In this document: positions 1 to 6,962 of the stretch, piece by piece
Layout: every line of letters starts with the position of its first letter
Position numbering within the stretch: position 1 is the first letter of the stretch
NCBI GenBank assembly: GCA_023954815.1
Contig: JAGSHB010000058.1
Span: forward strand, 1-32,289
From: Myxococcales bacterium
Lineage (GTDB): Bacteria > Myxococcota_A > UBA9042
DNA: 32,289 bases
Direction of reading: 5' to 3'
Made by a program: the position numbers and the translations under genes
The notes under the pieces: generated by a model
Told to the model about the DNA's origin: nothing
The model's database searches: none
What the model saw: the letters and a program-made list of their open reading frames with translations, nothing else

Positions 1-309
1 CACGCAACCAACCGCCTGGGCAATAGCGTTGGCCAGGGTGGTTTTGGCCAAGCCAGGGACGCCTTCCAACAACACGTGGCCGCGCGCCAACATGGCGGCC
101 AGAATGAGCGGCACGATGTCCGTGCCCCCGATGTACACGCGTGCTACTTCATCGGAGACCCGGTCGCGCCACTGGGTGGCATCGGCGAGCACATCGTGGG
201 TCAGTGCAACCTGCTGGACGTTAGTGGATGCCAGAGCCTGTGTGGTCGCACTCGAATCGTTCGCAGACAAATCCCCCGCAGCCGACTGGTCAGTGCCCAA
301 ATCGCTCAT
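1..309 (-). CDS. MoxR-family AAA+ ATPase, N-terminal part (truncated by window edge)
   Basis: The first 103 codons of a MoxR-type AAA+ ATPase; the rest lies beyond the left edge. The product starts MSDLGTDQSA, has an acidic, serine/alanine-rich lead of about 45 residues, then the family's N-terminal helix (DIVPLILAAMLARGHVLLEG) running into the Walker A motif GVPGLAKT, which is diagnostic for MoxR rather than other AAA+ families. MoxR ATPases act as chaperones that help assemble or activate metal- or VWA-domain protein complexes at the membrane. The ATG overlaps the stop of the upstream DUF4350 gene as ATGA, so translation is probably coupled. The usual next partners (DUF58, VWA proteins) would be off-window. 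The family call is firm; the specific client is unknown. Confidence 0.9.
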   Translation of the reverse strand, partial: MSDLGTDQSAAGDLSANDSSATTQALASTNVQQVALTHDVLADATQWRDRVSDEVARVYIGGTDIVPLILAAMLARGHVLLEGVPGLAKTTLANAIAQAVGCV

Positions 310-1694
310 GAAACTCTCCTCTGTGCTGAGGTGTGACTCAACACCTGCTCCGCCCAGTCTACCTCGGCAGCCAATTGCGTAAATCGTTCGCGGTCAACCG
401 GATCGGCGGCGCGGTCCGCCACCTCCTGCAGTACGCCAACGAGATCGAGAATGCGGCGACCGGCGGCTTCGGAGATCTGCCCGTTTCCGACCAAACTCTC
501 TATTGTTTCAGGCAGTTCCAATGGCGCAGCGCTCACCCCTCCCATCGTCTGGGCGAGTCGTTCGTCCGCATTGGTGACCATGCGGGTCAAGTGATGGGCC
601 AGCTGCCGGGCTGGTCGGCGGTAGTCGGCGTCGGGCTGCGACAGCCATGCGCGCACCGTGCGGCGCAATCGGCCCTCTCCCCCGGGGCCAGACAGTAGCG
701 CAGGCAATCGAGGGCCGGGCATACGCGCAGCAGTGTAGATTGGCCAAACCAGCGCCAAAACCGCCAACAACCACCACAAGTGACGTAGCCGAGAGTTCGA
801 CAATGTGTTGGAAAGTCCCTCCACCCACTGGTGGACGATGCGCCGGACGTTGCGCGACAAACCGCCGGAGCCGCCGCCGCGATAGGTGCCGTGGACCTCT
901 TTGAGATTGGCCAGGACACGCACGCGGCAGGGCTCGTTGTCGAAACAGAAGTAGCGGAGCAGGTTCGCACTCATCTGCTTGTTGCCGTAAAACCGCCGTG
1001 TCATCGCGTTGATGAGCAGACTCGGATCGGACAGAGCGAGCACCTTGCCCTGCTGACCCGGACGATAGGCTTCCATGGCCCATGCACGAACGCGATCACT
1101 AAAGCGACCCAGTGAGCGGTGCCGCCAGCCACGAACCTCGGTGGCGACGATCGCTGCAGGATGATTCAGGACCACGTGGCCAACATGATAACCCAAGAAT
1201 TCACCCAGCTCGGCGTCACCATCGAGTTTGGGCAGGTAACGAATCCCGGCGGCGTATTGATTGGCCGGTCCGGCCCGATGCATCAACTGCAATCCAAACG
1301 GCGCCATCCACGCCGCGCCTGCACGGAAGTCGTCGGCGATGATCACGCGGCCGCCAGCCCGTATGAAACGACTGAGTTCCAACGCGTTGGGGCCGGGCCC
1401 AACCAGTGGCGCAATGACAAATAGCACATCGTCCGCCGCCAACTCAGACCAGTCCAGGGTGTCTTGTACGTCAGCGGTGACGTTCGCCTCACGGGCGGTC
1501 TCGAGCAAGTAGCCCAGACCGTTCCACCCATCATTTGCTGGGTCGAAGTCGTCGTGATCCCGGGGCGGCGCAGCCTCCGCAGCGACCGCCATCTTTGGGA
1601 GTGTGCAGTTCATGACCAGCGAAGCAGCCAAGCAAATGAGAGTGATTGCCTTGGTCCCTCCCAACAACCGCACGGTTTTGCGTCTCGCGCTCAC
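306..1694 (-). CDS. DUF4350-type membrane protein of the MoxR cluster
   Basis: A 462-residue protein. An N-terminal hydrophobic segment (about residues 15-38) is followed by a periplasmic GATase-like/DUF4350 region with the typical run ELSRFIRAGGRVIIADDF, then a second membrane segment near residue 310 (LWWLLAVLALVWPIY) and a charged cytoplasmic tail. DUF4350 proteins sit in MoxR-DUF58 operons and are thought to serve that membrane complex; no enzymatic function is established. The start chosen is GTG at 1694, 8 nt after AGGAG and overlapping the upstream stop as GTGA; the gene's own stop overlaps the moxR ATG. This chain of 4-nt overlaps argues for one coupled transcript. The family call comes from sequence pattern plus context. 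Confidence 0.8.
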   Translation of the reverse strand: MSARRKTVRLLGGTKAITLICLAASLVMNCTLPKMAVAAEAAPPRDHDDFDPANDGWNGLGYLLETAREANVTADVQDTLDWSELAADDVLFVIAPLVGPGPNALELSRFIRAGGRVIIADDFRAGAAWMAPFGLQLMHRAGPANQYAAGIRYLPKLDGDAELGEFLGYHVGHVVLNHPAAIVATEVRGWRHRSLGRFSDRVRAWAMEAYRPGQQGKVLALSDPSLLINAMTRRFYGNKQMSANLLRYFCFDNEPCRVRVLANLKEVHGTYRGGGSGGLSRNVRRIVHQWVEGLSNTLSNSRLRHLWWLLAVLALVWPIYTAARMPGPRLPALLSGPGGEGRLRRTVRAWLSQPDADYRRPARQLAHHLTRMVTNADERLAQTMGGVSAAPLELPETIESLVGNGQISEAAGRRILDLVGVLQEVADRAADPVDRERFTQLAAEVDWAEQVLSHTSAQRRVS

Positions 1695-3382
1695 CGTTCC
1701 GTCTCCTCGAGGGCATCGCTCACACGCTGGGCGTCAGATAGCTCAGTCTGGCGGCCGTAGAGCGCTGCGTCGGTCACTTCAACCGCGAGCCGAATCGCAG
1801 CATGTCCCCGACGGCGCGCCCGCATCCATCGATCCTCAACTCTAGCGGGCGTCTCATCACGCCAATCGACCGCGCGCCCGGTGTGTTTGTTGACGGTGGC
1901 CGAAAACTGGCCGCGAACGATCGCCCGGCAACTCCGCGGCAGCAACTCACAGCCATCGAACGTACCGTCGTGGGGAATGGTCATCACGACGTCGAGCGGC
2001 TCATGCTCGGTCGTCATGATTCGCAGCGTCCACCGGCCGACGGCCAACCCTGAAATGTCGAAATTGCCGGTCGGAGCGGGCACTGTCTGCGGCTGCGGGC
2101 CATCTAGAATGAGCGTTGCCGGGCTGGGCTGCCCACTTTCCCCGTGGATCACCACGCCGCGCAAAACGGTGCTGTCCGTGCCACTGCCGGTGTGCCGCAC
2201 TTGCAGCACAGGAAGTCCAGCCGCGGTCGCCGCAAGCTCATCTGCCAGCGCGCGTTCCCGTCGGCGATCGAACCAACGCCTGCCCACCAGAGCCATCGCA
2301 ATGAGGCTCAAAAAGCCGAGGTAGAGCCACTCCGAAGGCGAGGACGGAGGCGGAATGTCCACGGCGACCACAGGGCTCCAGCCAACTTCGTGAAAGGGCT
2401 TTGGCACGCGAACCTCGGCCACCACACCAATCGCGCCCGGCGCAAACAGATCGGAGAGCACGTCCATGCGCAAGCGAGCGGCAAATCGCCCATCTGCATT
2501 GGTTCGTAAAATACCAAGCTGATGGCGCTCACCGTGCAAAATCACCGCGGCCCCCTTGACCGGCAGTTCCGTAGCGCCATCGGAGTGAGCTCGCACGCTG
2601 CCTTCAATACACACACTATTGGCTTCGCAGCCAGTGGTGATTCGATGCAGCGCGACGTCCACAGCCACGTGAACTTCAATCGTTTTCGCCACTGTACGGC
2701 CGTTGACGTGGGCTGTCGCTGGCGTGGACACCCGCAGTTGATGCACGCCGGCGGGCAGCAAACGCTTCACGGCGATCGAGACCTCCGCCCAGCCATCTTC
2801 GCCAGTGGTCGCGCGAGCCAAATTCCTGTTGTCGACCGCTACGTTGACCACGTGATTGTGACTGGGCACGCCCGCGAGACCCACGAAGGCGGACACCCTG
2901 ATCTCCTTCAGGTCCGTGAGCACGCGAGTTGGATGAACCTCGACCTCGACGTCTGCGACCGGCCGCCCCACGTGGACAACGCCATCGTAGACAGCCGAAC
3001 CGTGACTTGGGCTATCCGCCGCTTGGGCTCTGAGGCGTATCCGCTGCTCACGCAAAGGCGCCCGGTCGGTCGGCACTTCAATCTCAAATCGTCCCCGTGC
3101 GCCACTGGCTGTCTTTCGGTGAACCCCCACGCCGATGGGGCCAACGGTCGGCGGCGCCAACGACACAGCGACGGGCGCGCCCACGATCCCCCGCCCCCGT
3201 GCGTCAAACACACGACCGCGAACGATAATATTTTCGCCACGAGCGAAAACTTGAGCGGTCACTTGTGACCGGGCTCGGACTTGCAAGCGCAGCGCAGAGG
3301 CAGAAGAGGCAAGGACAAGCAGACCGAGAGCGGTGAGCACCGTCGATAGCCAAAGTCGCCCGCGCCCGCGTGCACGACCCAT
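1691..3382 (-). CDS. Membrane-anchored protein with Ig-like/carboxypeptidase-regulatory-like domains
   Basis: A 563-residue protein, first gene of the MoxR cluster. The start is placed at the ATG at 3382 because it gives a clean signal peptide (RGRGRLWLSTVLTALGLLVL, then SASA before the mature part); an upstream in-frame GTG at 3475 would add 31 residues with no signal character. The exported part is a string of beta-rich repeats with GRVFDARGRGIVGAPVAV and similar turns, as in carboxypeptidase-regulatory-like or transglutaminase-associated Ig folds. One membrane helix lies near residue 350 (EWLYLGFLSLIAMALVG). It is followed by an Arg-rich stretch and another regulatory-like domain (VLRGVVIHGESGQPSPATL). 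The role is unknown; operon context suggests a surface or periplasmic partner of the MoxR complex. Confidence 0.75.
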   Translation of the reverse strand: MGRARGRGRLWLSTVLTALGLLVLASSASALRLQVRARSQVTAQVFARGENIIVRGRVFDARGRGIVGAPVAVSLAPPTVGPIGVGVHRKTASGARGRFEIEVPTDRAPLREQRIRLRAQAADSPSHGSAVYDGVVHVGRPVADVEVEVHPTRVLTDLKEIRVSAFVGLAGVPSHNHVVNVAVDNRNLARATTGEDGWAEVSIAVKRLLPAGVHQLRVSTPATAHVNGRTVAKTIEVHVAVDVALHRITTGCEANSVCIEGSVRAHSDGATELPVKGAAVILHGERHQLGILRTNADGRFAARLRMDVLSDLFAPGAIGVVAEVRVPKPFHEVGWSPVVAVDIPPPSSPSEWLYLGFLSLIAMALVGRRWFDRRRERALADELAATAAGLPVLQVRHTGSGTDSTVLRGVVIHGESGQPSPATLILDGPQPQTVPAPTGNFDISGLAVGRWTLRIMTTEHEPLDVVMTIPHDGTFDGCELLPRSCRAIVRGQFSATVNKHTGRAVDWRDETPARVEDRWMRARRRGHAAIRLAVEVTDAALYGRQTELSDAQRVSDALEETER

Positions 3383-3894
3383 ACGGTTCGACTTCAAGAT
3401 GGAAAAGACGGAACACGCCGACACAAGACCTCCACTTCGCCAAGGATCATGCACGAAGCGTAGACGCGCCACCACCGGAGAGCGATCTCGCCAATCGACA
3501 GAAACTCATCCTGAACACACGAGCAGGTCTTCCTCATTCCCCTCGGCAGCTCGCGGGTTGTGCCGTCCATAAAAAAAGAGCCGACCGAACGATACGAAAT
3601 GGGGTCAAAACAATCCTGCTTTCGCGCCGAACTACCGCCTTGAATCCGGCGCCATTCCGGCGCGGGGTAGCGTTGCGGGGGCAAGATCGCCGTGGTAGCC
3701 TCGCTCGGATTCTAAGGCCACCGAATTGGCGCCAGCGCTACGCTGACGTCTGAGGCTATCGGCAAGCAATCGTACGCTGCCGGAATCGTTGGGTGGCTGG
3801 AATCGAAGGCTGTTTCCTGGTCCAACTCCGGTCGACGAAGTTGGGCGCAAACATGCACGGTTGAGCAATCTCAACCATCGAAGGGGTGAACACC
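3383..3894. other. Divergent intergenic region, no gene seen
   Basis: This 512-bp stretch separates the leftward MoxR cluster from the rightward lipoprotein gene, so promoters for both should lie here. The open frames crossing it lack plausible starts, ribosome sites and family resemblance. A run of seven A residues lies at about 3573-3579. I could not pick a convincing pair of -35/-10 boxes on either strand. Confidence 0.5.
3859..3876 (+). promoter_or_regulatory. Hairpin just ahead of the lipoprotein ribosome-binding site
   Basis: A perfect 7-bp inverted repeat, GGTTGAG / CTCAACC, with the 4-nt loop CAAT, ends six bases before the AAGGGG ribosome-binding site of the gene starting at 3895. 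It would fold in the mRNA leader, where such a hairpin can protect the 5' end or tune translation, or it could be a dyad operator in DNA. The repeat is seen directly; its function is inferred. Confidence 0.4.
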
Positions 3895-4923
3895 ATGGCG
3901 GCGAAGCTGCGCAGGACCTTCAGAATCAACGCGTTCAACATGTCCAATACGATTGCTGCATTCGTCGTGGCCGTCGTTGCGATGGGCGGACTCAGCGGCT
4001 GCGCGGAATTGACGCCGCCTAACCCGGAAGCCGCGGCCCGCTTGGCGGATCTGCGTACAGAGCTTGAGGAAGATCGGGTACTCGTCGAGTACCAAAAGCG
4101 CCGCAAGTCTGAAGCTGTCAAAGACGGCAAGAACCCGGATAAATTCGACGACAGCAAGCTGTTGCGCGCCGAACCGCGATTCAAGCGTCTGTGGAACGCC
4201 CAGCGCAAGCGCTCGTTCGAGCGATTTTACAGCCGCTACAAGGATGTGGCTGGCGACGTCGTTCAACGCTGCATCGTTCAAGCAAACGTCGACGCCCAAG
4301 ACTGGAAGATCGACAAATGCGTCGCCCAGACACCGGAAGCGCAGTACGACCCGCTCAAAACTGTCGGCGTGACCTTCGCGGCGGCGCTGTTGGCGCTGAT
4401 CGGAATGGCGCTGTACCGCCAGGGTCGGCGTAGCATCGATGTCGTCGCCCAGGCGGCCGACGATTTGGGGTTGAACGCGAACCAGGGCCGCCAGACGACG
4501 AGCCTGGAAGGCACGTACAAGAACTTCAAAGTGCGAGTCGAGTCGAGCAGTCCCGAGACAGGTAGTGGCGACCGCTTTGTGCGCGTGCACGTGCTGGCTG
4601 GCATCGACGAGGCAGCCGTTGTGCGCTTTGGCCCGCTGGCCCCGCCGACAGGTCTGGAGTTGCCCGATCTCGATGCGCCCGAAGTCCGCGATAACCGCGT
4701 TCCTCCGGGCTACAAGCTGCGGATCAGCGAAGGCGTGTCGGCAGAGCAGCTGCTCACCGGCGACGTTGGCTTCCAGATCCGTGAGTTCGATCCCGTCGAC
4801 GTGCGCGTCCACGACGGCATGCTCACTGTGACGACTTGGTTCTTGGTCAACGACCGCAGTCAGGTTGTTGAATTGGTCGACCTGACCCTGGCTGTGGCAG
4901 AGCTCTACCCGGCCCGCGGCTAA
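3895..4923 (+). CDS. Putative lipoprotein with an internal membrane segment, function unknown
   Basis: A 342-residue protein I do not recognise. The ATG at 3895 is preferred over the in-frame GTG at 3886 because AAGGGG sits about 8 nt before it. A basic N-region (AAKLRRTFR) and a hydrophobic core lead to the lipobox LSGC, followed by AELTPP, so the mature protein should be lipid-anchored. Residues 40-140 are highly charged and helical (KRRKSEAVKDGK). A second hydrophobic segment near residue 160 (VGVTFAAALLALIGMALY) is followed by a basic stop-transfer-like GRR. The C-terminal 150 residues look like a globular beta-rich domain (VRVESSSPETGSGDRFVRVH). A lipid anchor plus a transmembrane helix is unusual in one protein; the first segment could instead be a plain helix. 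Confidence 0.7.
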   Translation: MAAKLRRTFRINAFNMSNTIAAFVVAVVAMGGLSGCAELTPPNPEAAARLADLRTELEEDRVLVEYQKRRKSEAVKDGKNPDKFDDSKLLRAEPRFKRLWNAQRKRSFERFYSRYKDVAGDVVQRCIVQANVDAQDWKIDKCVAQTPEAQYDPLKTVGVTFAAALLALIGMALYRQGRRSIDVVAQAADDLGLNANQGRQTTSLEGTYKNFKVRVESSSPETGSGDRFVRVHVLAGIDEAAVVRFGPLAPPTGLELPDLDAPEVRDNRVPPGYKLRISEGVSAEQLLTGDVGFQIREFDPVDVRVHDGMLTVTTWFLVNDRSQVVELVDLTLAVAELYPARG

Positions 4924-5022
4924 TCACCGGCCATCGCGACCATCTTTCATTCGAGCCCCGGTCGGACCGTGGTTCGCCCGGCGCACACGGCCGCTGCCTT
5001 CTTGCATGACTGACGGGAACAG

Positions 5023-5901
5023 TTGGCTGCTTCTGCTGGTTGTCTTGTTGTGAAGCTACTCCTTCCCATCGCCTTGCTGCTCGGTCTCGTGCTCGGGGTC
5101 ATCAGCGCACTCGCTGGACAATCATTGTTCCTGCTCGGGCTCTGGCCACTGGCCGCTGCACTGGCCGCTGGTTTTATGTTGGTCTCGACCGCTCACTTCA
5201 CGGGGGAGCGCCGATCCGCTGCCCACCTCGCCGCTGCGCTGACGGTCGCCTTGGCTTGGCTGGGGGCCGATCGCGCGGCGAGTGCCTGGCTTTTTCATCA
5301 ACATCAACAGCGTGTTGTGGCTAGCGAGGGGCTGTTGCTCGCCGACCACGCCGTCATCACCGACTCGGACAACCCCGACACGCTCATCGACGCGGCATTG
5401 ATGGCCGAAACCGGGGCTGGCGGTGTTGTGGGAGCGGCGCGGGTGCAGATGCGTAGCGGAATCACGGTTATGCGGGTCCTTGGAGACACGCGCGTCATCC
5501 GGGCGCCCCTGTGGGCAGTTGTGGTTTGGCTGGGGCTACGAGCGGCAATCGTGGCCCTGCTGGTAGCGCGCGCCTTCGAGCAGCTCCGCGGAGAGCCCGT
5601 GTGTGCGGTGTGCAAACAATGGCTACGGCGTGAGCGGATGGGATGGCTCGATCCGGTCACGTTCGACGATCTCAAAGACGATTGGCTGACCGGCAAGCGC
5701 TCCTCTCCTGAGGTTCAGCAACAACCGGGACAGTTGCTGGTTTTCCGCGATACCTGCCCGACCGGCCACAGTGTGGCACCAGGCTTTGAAATCCGTCGGG
5801 CCCGGGGTCGTGGGTTGGGACGCTCGCGCCCGGGGACGCTCGCTGCCTTGTCACCCGCCGTAGCGCTGTCGACGGAGACCGTGGCGCCCCGAGATGACTA
5901 G
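5023..5901 (+). CDS. Polytopic membrane protein with a C-terminal Cys/His motif, unknown function
   Basis: A protein of about 290 residues, not recognised. The N-terminal half has three hydrophobic segments (VKLLLPIALLLGLVLGV, FLLGLWPLAAALAAGFML, AAALTVALAWLGA); after a soluble loop (residues 95-155) comes a fourth (WAVVVWLGLRAAIVALLVA). The cytoplasmic tail carries CAVC and, about 50 residues later, CPTGH, a spacing that could bind zinc. The start is uncertain: TTG at 5023 or GTG at 5050, neither with a good ribosome site; a short ATG frame (5006-5053) ends on the GTG. The tail is Arg/Gly-rich. The stop shares the palindrome CTAG with the convergent NAD kinase gene. It lies 99 nt after the lipoprotein gene and may be co-transcribed with it. 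Confidence 0.7.
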   Translation: MAASAGCLVVKLLLPIALLLGLVLGVISALAGQSLFLLGLWPLAAALAAGFMLVSTAHFTGERRSAAHLAAALTVALAWLGADRAASAWLFHQHQQRVVASEGLLLADHAVITDSDNPDTLIDAALMAETGAGGVVGAARVQMRSGITVMRVLGDTRVIRAPLWAVVVWLGLRAAIVALLVARAFEQLRGEPVCAVCKQWLRRERMGWLDPVTFDDLKDDWLTGKRSSPEVQQQPGQLLVFRDTCPTGHSVAPGFEIRRARGRGLGRSRPGTLAALSPAVALSTETVAPRDD

Positions 5902-6962
5902 TCCACTTCGGTGTCGGGTGACCGCATACCGGCAGCCAGCAAGATCTGCTCGCTAATCTGGCGCACATCGTCGCGCCGCACCTCTACATCGGTGGCGGCG
6001 ATCCAAGGTAGCGGTCGCTTTGACGGCGTGAATGTGATCACGTCACCCGTGCCGAAGAAGACCCGCTTGTGACTGCCATCGATGTAGAGCACTCCGGACG
6101 GAATGTGACTCTCCATCTCCAAGACATCAGAGACCAACCCGCGAACCAAGGGCGATGCGCCACGAACCGACAGCGGAAATAGCTCGCGAACCCGGTACTG
6201 AAGACGCCGCTCGCCAAGGGGGTAAATCGTGCCGCCGGAAGAGCGAATCGCACCGGTTGACCCAGCAGCGGTAGCCACCCAAACCCCGGAAGACTTCTGG
6301 CGTTGTGTCTGCCCACCGGTTCGCAGGGTGTAGCGCGTAGTCTCAGCCGGCACACGATGCGCCACCAGCACATCGTTGAGTGCGAGGTCGCGCACTGACT
6401 CCCCATTGATCGCCACTTGCAGCCGCCAAAGGCCCGAACTCCGCAGCGCGCCGGCCTGCAAGTTGGAAAGCACCGACTCAAAGTTGGTGCGATTGGCGGC
6501 GCAAAAGAAGCCGACCGACGATCCCGTCGCGCTGTTGACCCCTAGCATGGGCGTCCCGTCGTCCTCGTCGCCGCTCTCGACACAATGTGATGCGCGGAGA
6601 AAGGTGCCATCGCCTCCGACGGTCACGATGAGATTGGCCCACCGCGCATCTCGCCGGCGCAGCGCGTCCACCGTCCTTAGCCGTACGCCCTGAGAGCGGA
6701 GAGCCGCAGTCACGTACTCAAGCGTCGCCATGTGCTCGTCGTGCGCACCGACAATCCGAGAAGCATGCAGCCCCCCGGCATCGAGTACAGCGGTCAGTTT
6801 CGGGTCTGGACGACGACGTTGACGCTGCAGGGCCGAGGTCTTGGCTACGAGGACAACACGGTCAATGGACACCACGTCGCCAACGCAATGACGGCGGGCA
6901 GCGGCGCGAACGGCACTGGACCGATCAGGAGGCAGAGATGCCGAACGAGAACTCGAGGTCAT
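5898..6962 (-). CDS. nadK: NAD kinase (ATP-NAD/NADH kinase family)
   Basis: A 354-residue enzyme phosphorylating NAD(H) to NADP(H) with ATP. Motifs in order: GGDGT (residues 116-120, with FLRAS following), a GVN loop extended to GVNSATGSSVGFF, NDVL (196-199), and TAAGSTGA (231-238), the counterpart of the TPTGSTAY motif of bacterial NadK. The long GVN loop and the QKSSG lead-in recall the mitochondrial NADK2 branch more than E. coli NadK; this is by eye. The start is the ATG at 6962, with AGGAA 5 nt upstream; it overlaps the 3' end of the histidine kinase gene by 38 nt. A later GTG near 6872 is possible but has no ribosome site. An N-terminal Ser/Arg-rich lead of about 30 residues is odd for the family and may reflect that uncertainty. 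Confidence 0.88.
   Translation of the reverse strand: MTSSSRSASLPPDRSSAVRAAARRHCVGDVVSIDRVVLVAKTSALQRQRRRPDPKLTAVLDAGGLHASRIVGAHDEHMATLEYVTAALRSQGVRLRTVDALRRRDARWANLIVTVGGDGTFLRASHCVESGDEDDGTPMLGVNSATGSSVGFFCAANRTNFESVLSNLQAGALRSSGLWRLQVAINGESVRDLALNDVLVAHRVPAETTRYTLRTGGQTQRQKSSGVWVATAAGSTGAIRSSGGTIYPLGERRLQYRVRELFPLSVRGASPLVRGLVSDVLEMESHIPSGVLYIDGSHKRVFFGTGDVITFTPSKRPLPWIAATDVEVRRDDVRQISEQILLAAGMRSPDTEVD

Noticed and set aside
2522-3268. 248-codon plus-strand frame
   Set aside because: Antisense to the Ig-like membrane protein; no start signal.
3871-4812. 313-codon minus-strand frame
   Set aside because: Opposite the lipoprotein gene, whose start, ribosome site and lipobox are coherent; the antisense product has no signal or domain.
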